Positions 45,402-54,325 of a stretch of 64,000 nt of DNA are shown here, in pieces. Source of the stretch: Parvularcula marina (GTDB lineage Bacteria; Pseudomonadota; Alphaproteobacteria; Caulobacterales; Parvularculaceae). Each line of letters starts with the position of its first letter. The first letter of the stretch is position 1. The notes beneath the pieces were generated by a model that worked only from the letters and a program-made list of their open reading frames with translations, ran no database searches and was not told the origin of the DNA. The stretch lies in contig NZ_QUQO01000001.1 in the NCBI RefSeq assembly GCF_003399445.1, positions 1,795,001 through 1,859,000 of the forward strand, in the 5' to 3' direction. A program made the position numbers and the translations under genes.

Positions 45402-46160
45402 ATGAACTTCCCGGATCTGGCCCCTAATCTCGGCACATTCGCCGAAATTACCGTCATCGTGGTCAGTTTCCTGGCTGCAGGCGTCACTGCGACCTTCTCG
45501 ATCGGCGGCGGATTGCTGCTGATCGGGGTCATGGGTGTGCTTGCACCGGTGACCGCCGTCGTGCCGGTCCATGGCGCGATCATGATGGGTGGAAATGCCG
45601 GAAGGGCCTTTGTTTTCAGGCGCGGGCTCGATCTGCCGATCTTTGGGGCGGTGTTTGCCGGCGCCCTCTTGGGGGCGCTGATCGGTGGACAGATCGTGAC
45701 AACCCTGCCTGCCGCCGCGCTGCGGCTGTTGATCGCGGGGTTTATCCTGTTCTCCCAGTGGGGGCCGAAACTGCGTCTGCCTTTCGGGCGAAAATCATTT
45801 TTCCTCGCCGGCACCGTCTCGACCATCCTCAACCTCTTTGTCGGGGCGTCGGGCCCGTTCATCACGGCGCTTCTGGCGGCCGTCCCGCGGTATGACCGGA
45901 TCAATCTGCAGGCCACCGCTGCGGCCTGTATGACTGTGCAGCACGGGCTGAAAATTGTCGTGTTCGGGCTCGCCGGCTTTGCCTTTGCGCCCTGGCTGCC
46001 GCTAATCCTGCTCTCGATTGCGGCAGGCTTCGCCGGCACGCTGCTGGGCGCGAAGCTCCTCTCACGGTTTGACGAGAACCAGTTCCGCAGCGCCCTCAAA
46101 TGGATCCTGACGGCGCTTGCGATCTATATGATTTTACTGGTGATTCTGAAGCTGTTCTAG
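45402..46160 (+). CDS. Sulfite exporter TauE/SafE-family permease
   Basis: A 252-residue inner-membrane protein with about eight helices and the TauE/SafE pattern: an N-terminal FLAAGVTATFSIGGGLLLIGVMG, then PVHGAIMMGGNAGRAFVF, and in the second repeat STILNLFVGASGPFITALL. These permeases move organic or inorganic anions such as sulfite, sulfoacetate or thiosulfate; the substrate cannot be told. It overlaps the convergent gene at its 3' end. Confidence 0.88.
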   Translation: MNFPDLAPNLGTFAEITVIVVSFLAAGVTATFSIGGGLLLIGVMGVLAPVTAVVPVHGAIMMGGNAGRAFVFRRGLDLPIFGAVFAGALLGALIGGQIVTTLPAAALRLLIAGFILFSQWGPKLRLPFGRKSFFLAGTVSTILNLFVGASGPFITALLAAVPRYDRINLQATAAACMTVQHGLKIVVFGLAGFAFAPWLPLILLSIAAGFAGTLLGAKLLSRFDENQFRSALKWILTALAIYMILLVILKLF

Positions 46161-46783
46161 AACACGCTGCAGCTAGAGCCGATCACTGTGACAGGCCAAC
46201 GCCCCTGCTCGAAGAGCCTCAGCTTCCAGACAAAAGCATGGTCGTCAGCCTCTTCTTCACCCGCAGCGGCCGCAATCAGCGCGAGCGCAGCGCCATGGGC
46301 CGCCTGCACCGCCGCCCCGACCGCCAGATTTAGCGCGGCCTCATCAGCCATATCCCAGAGGGCGGCCTGCTCTTCAGCCGCCGCTTTTGCCGCATCGCCA
46401 GCTTCCTGCGCGACGAGTTTAAGCCCTACTTCGAGGGCTTCCTCGGACATCACCGAAAGAGCCGTTTCTGTCAGGTTAGAGCGCAGGAGTTCTTCGGCCT
46501 CCCAGGCAGGTGAGGACCAATCATGGGTCTCCGCCGCGGAGGCAGCATCGTCATAATCGGCAAGGATGGCCAGATCCGCCTCGGGAAACCCCAGCCGGTC
46601 GAGATATTCGACGGCTGTTTTGCGCAGCTCTGGCGTTGGCGGCTCACCCAGATGGGCAAACCACGAAATACGCTCAAGCCCCTGCGCAAAGCGCCGGAGT
46701 CGCACCAGAATAGGGGTTTCCTGTTCGAGAGATGCGAAGGCGGCGGGATCGATAGTGGGGGTGGGGTCGTCGCCCGTTACCAT
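46157..46783 (-). CDS. Hypothetical Ala/Glu-rich protein
   Basis: A 208-residue soluble, largely helical protein rich in Ala and Glu, with no signal peptide. Its C-terminus carries a KLRLFEQGRWPVTVIGSSC segment. I recognise no family. It overlaps the TauE/SafE gene by 4 nt tail-to-tail. The 203-nt gap beyond its start (46784-46986) shows no gene or site I can support. Confidence 0.55.
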   Translation of the reverse strand: MVTGDDPTPTIDPAAFASLEQETPILVRLRRFAQGLERISWFAHLGEPPTPELRKTAVEYLDRLGFPEADLAILADYDDAASAAETHDWSSPAWEAEELLRSNLTETALSVMSEEALEVGLKLVAQEAGDAAKAAAEEQAALWDMADEAALNLAVGAAVQAAHGAALALIAAAAGEEEADDHAFVWKLRLFEQGRWPVTVIGSSCSVF

Positions 46784-46986
46784 TTTCCGCCGCCTTCCGC
46801 CCGTTGGGGATCGAAGGGCTGATGCGGCGCGGGTGAACCGTCAGCGGGGGGGCAACGCCGGCCCACCAGTTCGCGCCACATTGTCAGATTACGCTCTTTC
46901 ACGGCCAATTCCAGTTACGCCTCGTAAATGTTTGACTGTGATATCATCGCAACTAGTCGAGGATGCAAGGGGGAATACCTGCCCCC

Positions 46987-47778
46987 TTAATCCCGCAGGA
47001 AAGTGCCGCCTGCATCAGGTGCACGGAACAGACGGTTGTTCAGCTTCGCGCCGATCTCAACTTCACTGAGTTCGACCGTCGTGACGGCGTTGTTCGGCTC
47101 GCGCACACCCCAGCCGATCAGCTCCATGTCGGGTGCGGTAAAGGCCAGCGCCAGCTCGCCTTCCATCTCGCTGTCGGTCGCCGCGATGATCAGGCTGACC
47201 CGGTCTTCGGAGCGCATGACATCGACAAGTTCCGCCGCCTCACGGTCTAGGCTTTTCGAGAGCAGGAATTTGAGCGGTGTCTCGCTGACCGGATAGCTGT
47301 CGGTCGTCTCAAGATCCGCGTCATGCACATAGACGAGGCCGTTGGTCGCAACGATCAGCTGCGGCGAGGGATCATCATAATCAAAGCGCAGCTGGCCCGG
47401 CCGGCGGATCGAGACATCGCCTTCATAGACGCTGCCGGACGGCGAGACCTGCAAGAAGCGGGCTTTGAGGGTTTTCATGCCTTCGAGCGCCTCGGCGGCG
47501 CGGTCGAAAACCTCATCATCGCTGAGATCGGAGAACGCCACCGCGTTGGCGGCAATCGTGACGGGTGCAGCCTCGGTTTCGAGCGCGACGGTCGCTTCCG
47601 CAATCGGGGCCGGCTCAGTCGTCTCCACCGTCATTTCGGTGGAGGTATCCTGCGCAATTTCAGTCACTGCCGCCGCTTCAATCGTCACGGCGGTGGTCCC
47701 GCTATTTACCATCAGCGGAGTCGACGAAACGGAGCTCATCAGCATCGCCGCGACGGCGGAAAATGGGGTCATAAACAT
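46987..47778 (-). CDS. lolA: LolA-like outer-membrane lipoprotein carrier
   Basis: A 263-residue periplasmic protein from ATG 47778, 9 nt after GGAAGGA. A signal region is followed by an unusual long low-complexity segment rich in Thr, Glu, Ala and Val (residues about 25-85). The LolA fold follows, with LEGMKTLKARFLQVSPSGSVYEGDVSIRRPGQLRFDYDDPSPQLIVATNG, its diagnostic block. It carries lipoproteins from LolCDE to the outer membrane. In alphaproteobacteria it commonly sits next to ftsK, as here, with one small gene between. Confidence 0.88.
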   Translation of the reverse strand: MFMTPFSAVAAMLMSSVSSTPLMVNSGTTAVTIEAAAVTEIAQDTSTEMTVETTEPAPIAEATVALETEAAPVTIAANAVAFSDLSDDEVFDRAAEALEGMKTLKARFLQVSPSGSVYEGDVSIRRPGQLRFDYDDPSPQLIVATNGLVYVHDADLETTDSYPVSETPLKFLLSKSLDREAAELVDVMRSEDRVSLIIAATDSEMEGELALAFTAPDMELIGWGVREPNNAVTTVELSEVEIGAKLNNRLFRAPDAGGTFLRD

Positions 47779-47967
47779 TCTGGGGTCCTTCCTCGTCACC
47801 CGAACAGAGGACGTAATGCACGCCAATGGCCCGTGAAAGGCCCCATTTCGTTACGTTCTGGTGGGCCGAGAATTCGCCACAATTCCGCCGTTTACCTTGC
47901 CAAAGGCAGTATTATTGCTGTTCCGAAATAAACCTTCGGGAAATAGTTTTCCCCAATAATGGTGACT

Positions 47968-47976
47968 TATCCACAA
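47968..47976 (+). other. Single perfect DnaA-box-like 9-mer
   Basis: TTATCCACA lies in the 261-nt gap between lolA and the next gene. It matches the DnaA box consensus exactly but is isolated, with no second box or AT-rich unwinding stretch nearby, so it is not an origin. It could titrate DnaA or couple the neighbouring genes to replication. Confidence 0.35.
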
Positions 47977-48039
47977 CGCCTGTTCGTGGAAATGATTTGT
48001 TTAACTCGGTCCCTGGTTGCGGGACCAAAAGGAGAAGAA

Positions 48040-48435
48040 ATGGACATCCCAGGCCTGTCCCCGTCACAGGCCCCCGCGCGAGCAGATTTGCGTCTAGGGG
48101 CCTCTTCCGCTGCCCCGGCGGCAGCGAATACTCAACCTTTGCGCACGGATGTTCCAAATCCGGTGCCGGAAGTCTCCCGCAGCGCAGAAGCCGCAAGCCT
48201 GCGCAAGACGCAGGAAGGCGAGGCGATCATCGCCTCCTCACCTTCTCCTCAGCCTTCTGCAGAATCGCTTTTTGCAGATGTGTTCCCAGAGCCCCTGCCG
48301 GCCGATCTCAGCGCAGCTGAACGAAGCGAAGTCTATGCGCAGATCTTCGGGAATGTCGAAGGGCCTCTGCCCAATGAACGCGCCAACGCCGCGGAGCGAT
48401 TGTTTCTGACGACCGCGAACCTGTTCCGAGGCTGA
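48040..48435 (+). CDS. Small Pro/Ala/Ser-rich protein, unknown
   Basis: A 131-residue protein starting at ATG 48040, 5 nt after AAAGGAG (48028-48034). The N-terminal two thirds are low-complexity (Ala, Pro, Ser); the C-terminal part ESLFADVFPEPLPADLSAAERSEVYAQIFGNVEG is helical and better structured. There is no signal peptide and no known family. It is convergent with ftsK, with 3 nt between stops. Confidence 0.6.
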   Translation: MDIPGLSPSQAPARADLRLGASSAAPAAANTQPLRTDVPNPVPEVSRSAEAASLRKTQEGEAIIASSPSPQPSAESLFADVFPEPLPADLSAAERSEVYAQIFGNVEGPLPNERANAAERLFLTTANLFRG

Positions 48436-48438
48436 GGA

Positions 48439-50877
48439 TCAGGCGGCATCCTCGCCGACGAGGATCTCACGTTTGCCCGCGTGATTGGCGGGGCCGACAA
48501 TGCCCTGCTCTTCAAGCTGCTCCATGAGAGTTGCAGCGCGGTTATAGCCGATCTGCAGCCGCCGCTGAATGTAGCTGGTCGAGGCCTTCCGGTCACGGGC
48601 GATGATCGCCACCGCCTGATCGAACATGGCGTCCCCTGACGAAGTGTTCCCGCCAATATCAAGCCCGAGCTGCTCGGCCGTCTCGTCATCGCCTTCGGTG
48701 ACTTCCTGAACGTAAGACGGCTTACCCTGTTTCTTCAGATGGCTGACGATCTTTTCGACTTCGTCATCCGCCACAAAGGCGCCGTGCACGCGCGTGATGC
48801 GCCCGCCGCCCGCCATATAGAGCATGTCCCCTTGACCGAGGAGCTGTTCGGCGCCTTGCTCACCGAGAATAGTGCGAGAGTCGATTTTCGAGGTCACCTG
48901 AAAGGAAATTCGTGTCGGGAAGTTCGCTTTGATCGTGCCGGTGATGACGTCAACGGAAGGCCGCTGGGTTGCCATGATCAGGTGGATGCCTGCCGCCCGC
49001 GCCATCTGCGCCAGACGCTGGACCATCGCCTCGATATCCTTGCCCGCCACCATCATCAGGTCGGCCACCTCGTCGATCACGACAACGATGAACGGCATTT
49101 TTTCGAATTCGAGTTCTTCTTCCTCATAGACCGGCTCGCCGGTATCAGGATCATAGCCCTTGTGCTCGCGACGGGTCAGGGGCTCGCCCCTTGCCTCGGC
49201 CTCAGCCACACGCTCGTTGAAGCCATGGATGTTCCGCACACCCATCTGCGACATCTTGCGGTAGCGGTCCTCCATCTCCTTGACCGTCCATTTGAGCGCA
49301 ACCACGGCCTTGCGCGGATCGGTCACGACGGGCGCGAGAAGATGCGGGATCCCCTCATAGACCGAGAGTTCGAGCATTTTGGGGTCGACCATGATCAGCT
49401 TACACTGATCAGGAGGCAGACGATAAAGCAGTGACAGGATCATGGTGTTGATCCCGACCGATTTACCTGAGCCCGTGGTCCCGGCGATCAGGAGGTGAGG
49501 CATCTTGGCAAGGTCGGCATATTGCGGTTCGCCGCCAATATCCTTGCCAAGCGCAAGGGTCAGGTTGCGGCCCTGATGGAAACCGTCCGAGGCCAGCATT
49601 TCGTGGAAGAGGACGAATTCCCGATCGTCATTGGGCAGCTCGATGCCGATGGCGTTCCGGCCGGGCACGACAGCCACCCGCGCGGCAACCGCTGACATCG
49701 ACCGGGCGATGTCGTCGGCAAGGCCGATGACGCGCGAGGATTTGACCCCTGCGGCTGGCTCCAGCTCATAAAGCGTGACGACCGGGCCGGGCCGGACATT
49801 GATGATCTCGCCCTGGATCTTGAAGTCGGCGAGCACGCTCTCAAGTTGGCGAGCGCGCTCCTCCAGTTCCTCGTCCGAAACGACGCGAGCGTGATTGGGG
49901 TTCGGGGCCTTGAGGAGTTTGAGAGAGGGGAATTTGTAATTGCCCGGATCATATTCCGGCGCCTCGTCGAGCACGCGGCGCGGCTGGACCTTTTTCACCT
50001 CACGGATGATTTTCCGCTTAGGCGCCTCGTCCTCATCTTCCTCATATTCGTATTCTTCGCCGTCTTCATATTCGTACTCTTCCTCATACTCCGCCTCGTC
50101 CTCGGCTTCATATTCGGCTTCGTCCTCATATTCGTATTCTTCTTCCGCCTCGGCTTCGGCCTCCTCATCGAAGGTCGGCTCCTGGCGTTCGCCGCGGGCT
50201 TCACGCCACTGGTCCAGCAGAACAGTCGCTTGTGCAGCGACATAATCATAGCACCAGAAGAAGGCATCGAGCCCTGCATCGACGTGGTCGCGGCGGATAT
50301 TGAGCGCGTGTGCACCGGCCCATGCGCCGGCAAAAATCAGAATTGGCGCGGCGAGCAACAGGCCCAGCCAAGAATGGATCCAGCTGAGCGGCAGTGCAGC
50401 CAAGGCTTTCACCGGGGCACCGATGAGCCCGCCCATACCGACAAGATAAGGCCAGTCCGCCGGCACCGGCAGGCAGGCACCAAGACCGGCTGCAGCAAGG
50501 ACAGCCCCGATATAGGCGCCAAGCTTTACCCATGCGCTGAGCGGCGTGTGCCCCTCCGGCGCGCCATGGCGGAATGCTTCCCACCCCCAGACGGCGGGAA
50601 TCAGGACCACGACAAGCGCGGCACCACCAAACATCTGCAAAAGGACATCCGAGAGAACCGCGCCCGCTTGCCCGCCCCAATTGGCGACATAGGTGCGGCC
50701 CGTTGCGACTGACCAGCTGGGGTCGGAAATGTCGTGGGTCAGGAGGCTGACAAAGGCAAAAAGCCCCAGCGCGATCAGCGACAGCCCGCCTGCGCGGACA
50801 ACCAGGAACCGCACCCCGGCCATGAAACGGGCAAGAGCTGTATATTCGGTTTCGGCAGTTTCAGCGTATCGGGACAT
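48439..50877 (-). CDS. ftsK: DNA translocase FtsK
   Basis: An 812-residue FtsK. Four N-terminal membrane helices (to about residue 200) anchor it at the septum. A Glu/Asp/Tyr-rich linker follows at about 225-300. The motor has Walker [15 protein letters not shown] and Walker [19 protein letters not shown], with the conserved [21 protein letters not shown]. The C-terminal gamma winged helix ([22 protein letters not shown]) recognises KOPS. It pumps chromosome termini during division and activates XerCD. ATG 50877 is preferred; GTG 50889 is possible. Confidence 0.96.
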   Translation of the reverse strand: MSRYAETAETEYTALARFMAGVRFLVVRAGGLSLIALGLFAFVSLLTHDISDPSWSVATGRTYVANWGGQAGAVLSDVLLQMFGGAALVVVLIPAVWGWEAFRHGAPEGHTPLSAWVKLGAYIGAVLAAAGLGACLPVPADWPYLVGMGGLIGAPVKALAALPLSWIHSWLGLLLAAPILIFAGAWAGAHALNIRRDHVDAGLDAFFWCYDYVAAQATVLLDQWREARGERQEPTFDEEAEAEAEEEYEYEDEAEYEAEDEAEYEEEYEYEDGEEYEYEEDEDEAPKRKIIREVKKVQPRRVLDEAPEYDPGNYKFPSLKLLKAPNPNHARVVSDEELEERARQLESVLADFKIQGEIINVRPGPVVTLYELEPAAGVKSSRVIGLADDIARSMSAVAARVAVVPGRNAIGIELPNDDREFVLFHEMLASDGFHQGRNLTLALGKDIGGEPQYADLAKMPHLLIAGTTGSGKSVGINTMILSLLYRLPPDQCKLIMVDPKMLELSVYEGIPHLLAPVVTDPRKAVVALKWTVKEMEDRYRKMSQMGVRNIHGFNERVAEAEARGEPLTRREHKGYDPDTGEPVYEEEELEFEKMPFIVVVIDEVADLMMVAGKDIEAMVQRLAQMARAAGIHLIMATQRPSVDVITGTIKANFPTRISFQVTSKIDSRTILGEQGAEQLLGQGDMLYMAGGGRITRVHGAFVADDEVEKIVSHLKKQGKPSYVQEVTEGDDETAEQLGLDIGGNTSSGDAMFDQAVAIIARDRKASTSYIQRRLQIGYNRAATLMEQLEEQGIVGPANHAGKREILVGEDAA
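50022..50172 (-). repeat. Low-complexity repeat coding the FtsK Glu/Tyr linker
   Basis: Reiterated GAA/GAG and TAT/TAC codons encode overlapping EYEYEDE and EAEYE units. The stretch is in frame with ftsK and shows repeat-slippage character. Confidence 0.75.
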
Positions 50878-51188
50878 GGACGGCGGCACTCACGCGAAGA
50901 CAATAGTTTCTGATGCGTGTAATTTTGTCCGCCTCAGGGTTAAGCCTTCTTTACGAAATGGCCGGTTTGCCCGCCCTGACGGCGTGAAAATTCAGCCATA
51001 GTGACCAGATTGAGAAGCATCCGTCTCATTTTTGCTACTTTCTGGTGTCATCTCGCCTGCATCATTCACCACATGACCGGACTTCCGATTCCTTCATTCT
51101 TCCGCTGACGGCTGATCTGACAGCCCGAAAGCCAGCATTGCGGAATCGGATCTGCCATCACCCCGGGGGGGGCGTGCAGGAGACCTTC

Positions 51189-52490
51189 ATGGCGACGAAT
51201 TCGGCTTACGCGCAGCTGGTTCTGGAACTGATCAATCGTTACCGGCTCGACCCCGCCGGAGAATATGACCGCCTCATCAATTCGAATGGACAGGCCGTCC
51301 AGTCAAACATCCAGTCAGCACTGAATTATTTCGGTGTCGATCTGGAGGCGCTGGAGGACCAGCTTGATGATGCCTCGCCCGTTGCGCCCCTCGCATGGAA
51401 CGCCAATCTTGCTGCGGCGGCTCTGACCCACAGTGAGCTGATGATCGAATATGATCAGCAGAGCCACCGTGTGCAGAATTCGAATGGTAATTATGTCGAG
51501 CCGGGCCTTGGCGACCGGATCAGCGATGCGGGCTATACCGGCTGGAGCAATCTGGCCGAAAATATCTATGCCTATGCGAAAGATCCGTTGCACGGCCATG
51601 CGGGCTTCGTCATCGACTGGGGCTTTGACGCCGGTGACAATAGCGGCAATTTCCAGTCAAATGGCGACGGCATTCAGGATCCGCCGGGCCACCGGATCAA
51701 TATTCTGTCGGCAAACTATACGGAAATAGGGATCAGTTTCGTTGCCGAGAACAACAGCTCCACTGATGTCGGTCCGTTCGTCACGACCCAGAATTTCGGT
51801 AACCGGTTCAGTTATGACCCGCAGGTTCTAGGCGTTGTCATCAATGATCAGGACGGCGATGCCTTTTATGATATCGGCGAAGGGCTGGGCGGCGTTACCG
51901 TCACCCTGACGGGCTCGAATGGCACCTATACAACGACCACGGCGGATGCCGGCGGCTATCAACTCGAAGTCCCTGCCGGGAGCTATGAGATCACCTTCTC
52001 TGGCGGTAGTCTTGGCGGCATTGTCACGAAATCGGTTTCGATCAGTGGCCAGAACGTCAAGGTCGATGCCCGCGCCGACGAGGCAGAAGGGGCTGTGGCC
52101 ACCCCGACCTCAGGCAATGACAACCTGATGGGCACGATGGGGGATGACATGATCTCGCTGCTCGGCGGGCATGACCGCTATGACGGACTGGCCGGCAACG
52201 ACACCATCTATGGCAATGGCGGTAGTGATACGATTTTCGGCGGTGATGGCAGTGACATCATCTATGGCGGCAATGGCAATAACGTCATTTATGGCGATGG
52301 CCCGCCGACAGCCGTGTCGGCAGAGAGCCCCGGCGCAGCCCCTGCGCCCCTGAGTGAAGAAATCGCGAGCGACGAGATCACCCAGATGCTCATCGATGCA
52401 GGGCTCTACGGCAAGGATGGCCTGCCCTCGCTGCAGGAGGATCCCATCCCGCTGGTTGAGTATTTCGATCCCGAGACTTTCCTCATCTGA
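51189..52490 (+). CDS. CAP-domain, SdrD-like and RTX calcium-binding exoprotein
   Basis: A 433-residue protein from ATG 51189, preceded by AGGAGA. Residues about 1-205 are a CAP/SCP domain (LAWNANLAAAALTHSELM, NLAENIYAY, PPGHRINILSANYTEIG). About 210-300 is a carboxypeptidase-regulatory or SdrD_B-like domain (NDQDGDAFYDIGEGLGGVTVTL, DAGGYQLEVPAGSYEITF). About 315-370 holds RTX nonapeptides (GGDGSDIIYGGNGNNVIYG). It lacks a signal peptide, so type I secretion is expected, but no T1SS genes are in the window. The 299-nt gap upstream holds a G8 run (51165-51172) and no gene. Confidence 0.88.
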   Translation: MATNSAYAQLVLELINRYRLDPAGEYDRLINSNGQAVQSNIQSALNYFGVDLEALEDQLDDASPVAPLAWNANLAAAALTHSELMIEYDQQSHRVQNSNGNYVEPGLGDRISDAGYTGWSNLAENIYAYAKDPLHGHAGFVIDWGFDAGDNSGNFQSNGDGIQDPPGHRINILSANYTEIGISFVAENNSSTDVGPFVTTQNFGNRFSYDPQVLGVVINDQDGDAFYDIGEGLGGVTVTLTGSNGTYTTTTADAGGYQLEVPAGSYEITFSGGSLGGIVTKSVSISGQNVKVDARADEAEGAVATPTSGNDNLMGTMGDDMISLLGGHDRYDGLAGNDTIYGNGGSDTIFGGDGSDIIYGGNGNNVIYGDGPPTAVSAESPGAAPAPLSEEIASDEITQMLIDAGLYGKDGLPSLQEDPIPLVEYFDPETFLI

Positions 52491-52556
52491 ACACTGCGAC
52501 GACATCGCCGCATGCCGGCAGTGGACGGCTGAAGGGCGAAGGACTAGCTCTAGCCC

Positions 52557-53801
52557 ATGGACAAGAACCGTCACGATGTCGCGATTGCCGGGGCCGGGCT
52601 GACTGGCCAGCTGATGGCACTGGCCTTGAGCCAGCAGGGCTTTTCCGTCGCGCTGATCGACCCGCATCCGGCGGACGCGCAGGCCGATGATCCGCGCACC
52701 ACGGCCCTCGCCTATGCGAGCGTTCGGCTGTTCAAGCGCCTCGGCCTGTGGGAGGCGCTCGAATACAGGGCGGCGGCGATCAATGACATCCTCGTGACCA
52801 ATGGCCGCCCGGCGGACCGGTTCCGCAAGGGCGGACTCTCCGGCGGCAGGCTTCATTTCCCATCCTCACTTCTGCCCGAGCACAGCGCCGGGCCGGAGGG
52901 CACGCCGCTCGGCCATATCGTGCGCAATGCGGACATGCTGGAAGTCTTCCGTGCCCGCCTTAAAGAGGATGAGAATGTCGATCTCATCACCGACCGGATA
53001 GAGGTGGTGGAGAACAAGCGAGGCAATGTTACCCTGCCGCTAGGCGGGGGACGGACGATTGAGGCTGCGTTCCTGATCGCCTGTGACGGCAAGCAGTCGC
53101 GCCTGCGCGAAACCCAAGGCTTCCGTACCCGCAAATGGGGCTATGACCAGAAGGCGCTGGCCTTCAATTTGAAAACCGAAAAGCCGCATCACGGTGTGGC
53201 GCAGGAGATTTTCTATCCGCAAGGCCCTTTCGCGATCCTGCCTCTTCAGGGCAATGAAGTCTCGATTGTCTGGACCGAGAAAAATCCGGGAGCAGATCAT
53301 TATGCGCGGCTGCCTGAGGACGAGCTGATTGCGGAAGTCCGCGCCCGTGTTGGCGACCATCTGGGGCAGCTTGAATTATCTTCCAAGCCTGCCGTCTTCC
53401 CGCTGACTTTTGTTTATGTGAACAATCCGGTCGAGGGGCGGATCGTCCTTGCCGGTGACGCCTATCACGGCATTCACCCGATTGCGGGGCAGGGCTTTAA
53501 TCTCGGCATCAAGGATATCGCCGTCATGGCCGATGTCCTTCATGAGGCCCGTTCGCACGGCCTTGATGTCGGCGCGCCCGATGTGCTCGCCAATTATGTC
53601 CGTTGGCGGCGCTTTGATTCAGCAGCGCTCTCCTTCGGCACCGATGCGATGACCCGTCTGTTCTCGAATGATATCGCGCCGGTCCGCTGGGCACGTGGGG
53701 CAGGGCTCGGCCTTGTCCAGCATTTCGATCCAGCAAGAGTGCTCTTCATGCGTCAGGCAGGCGCCGACACCGGCGAGCTGCCGCGCCTGATGCGGCCTTA
53801 A
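52557..53801 (+). CDS. ubiH: Ubiquinone biosynthesis FAD hydroxylase (UbiH/COQ6 family)
   Basis: A 414-residue flavoprotein monooxygenase. The N-terminal dinucleotide fold has VAIAGAGLTGQLMALALSQQG, the mid-motif LIACDGKQSRLRE and the FAD ribityl motif VLAGDAYHGIHPIAGQGFNLGIKD, the UbiH/UbiF/VisC/COQ6 signature. It hydroxylates the ubiquinone ring. Which ring position it uses (UbiH, UbiF, UbiL or UbiM type) cannot be decided here. It starts 66 nt after the RTX gene, and the ftsK-ubiH neighbourhood is common in the class. Confidence 0.9.
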   Translation: MDKNRHDVAIAGAGLTGQLMALALSQQGFSVALIDPHPADAQADDPRTTALAYASVRLFKRLGLWEALEYRAAAINDILVTNGRPADRFRKGGLSGGRLHFPSSLLPEHSAGPEGTPLGHIVRNADMLEVFRARLKEDENVDLITDRIEVVENKRGNVTLPLGGGRTIEAAFLIACDGKQSRLRETQGFRTRKWGYDQKALAFNLKTEKPHHGVAQEIFYPQGPFAILPLQGNEVSIVWTEKNPGADHYARLPEDELIAEVRARVGDHLGQLELSSKPAVFPLTFVYVNNPVEGRIVLAGDAYHGIHPIAGQGFNLGIKDIAVMADVLHEARSHGLDVGAPDVLANYVRWRRFDSAALSFGTDAMTRLFSNDIAPVRWARGAGLGLVQHFDPARVLFMRQAGADTGELPRLMRP

Positions 53802-54325
53802 TTGACGGCGATCGTCAGCCCTTCACTGTCAAAGGACACGCGCCCGAAACGCCGCAACACGTTCATCCCGAGCAGGCTGACCTCCAGCCTGTCATCAGGC
53901 AGGACAAAGACGGTGACCTTTTCGATCCGGCCGGGGCCGAAATCGACGATCTCCGCTTCCGCGCGCGCGGCCATGACATAGCCATTGGCGGTCGAGAACC
54001 GGCTGTTGAAATCATCCGGAGACAGTAAGATCCCGGCGCGCTTCGCATCGCTTTCGCGCAATGTCAGGAAACTGGCGCCGGTATCCACCAGCACCGTCAC
54101 ATCTGCGCCATCGATAATGGCTTCGGCAATGAAAGAGCCGCCCGCGCCGGAGCGGATGAACAATTCCTCGCGGCCATCTTCAGAAATGATGACGGCGGGC
54201 GCATCGGCACGATAGGAGCTGCCGACCGTGAATTTTCCATGCTCATCGAAGGATCGCGCAACCACGAGTGCAATCACCGCTGCGACCGTGAAAAGCGCAT
54301 AAAACCCTGCGTGTCTTTCCATCAC
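53798..54325 (-). CDS. Retropepsin-like membrane aspartic protease (TIGR02281)
   Basis: A 175-residue clan AA aspartic protease. An N-terminal membrane helix (FYALFTVAAVIALVVA) precedes a pepsin-like half domain with the active-site motif VLVDTGASFLTLRES (DTGA, Asp near residue 82) and the flap/hydrophobic motif VSLLGMNVLRRFGRVSF near the C-terminus. It would act as a homodimer on the periplasmic face. Its start overlaps the amidase stop (54322-54325), and its 3' end overlaps ubiH. Confidence 0.88.
   Translation of the reverse strand: MMERHAGFYALFTVAAVIALVVARSFDEHGKFTVGSSYRADAPAVIISEDGREELFIRSGAGGSFIAEAIIDGADVTVLVDTGASFLTLRESDAKRAGILLSPDDFNSRFSTANGYVMAARAEAEIVDFGPGRIEKVTVFVLPDDRLEVSLLGMNVLRRFGRVSFDSEGLTIAVN

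Noticed and set aside
49846-50712. Phe/Leu/Ile-rich 'membrane protein' opposite ftsK
   Set aside because: The hydrophobic stretch is the antisense of the Glu/Tyr linker codons; ftsK is certain.
51165-51172. G8 run as a frameshift splitting the CAP-RTX gene
   Set aside because: It lies upstream of the well-supported start at 51189, so it does not interrupt the coding frame.
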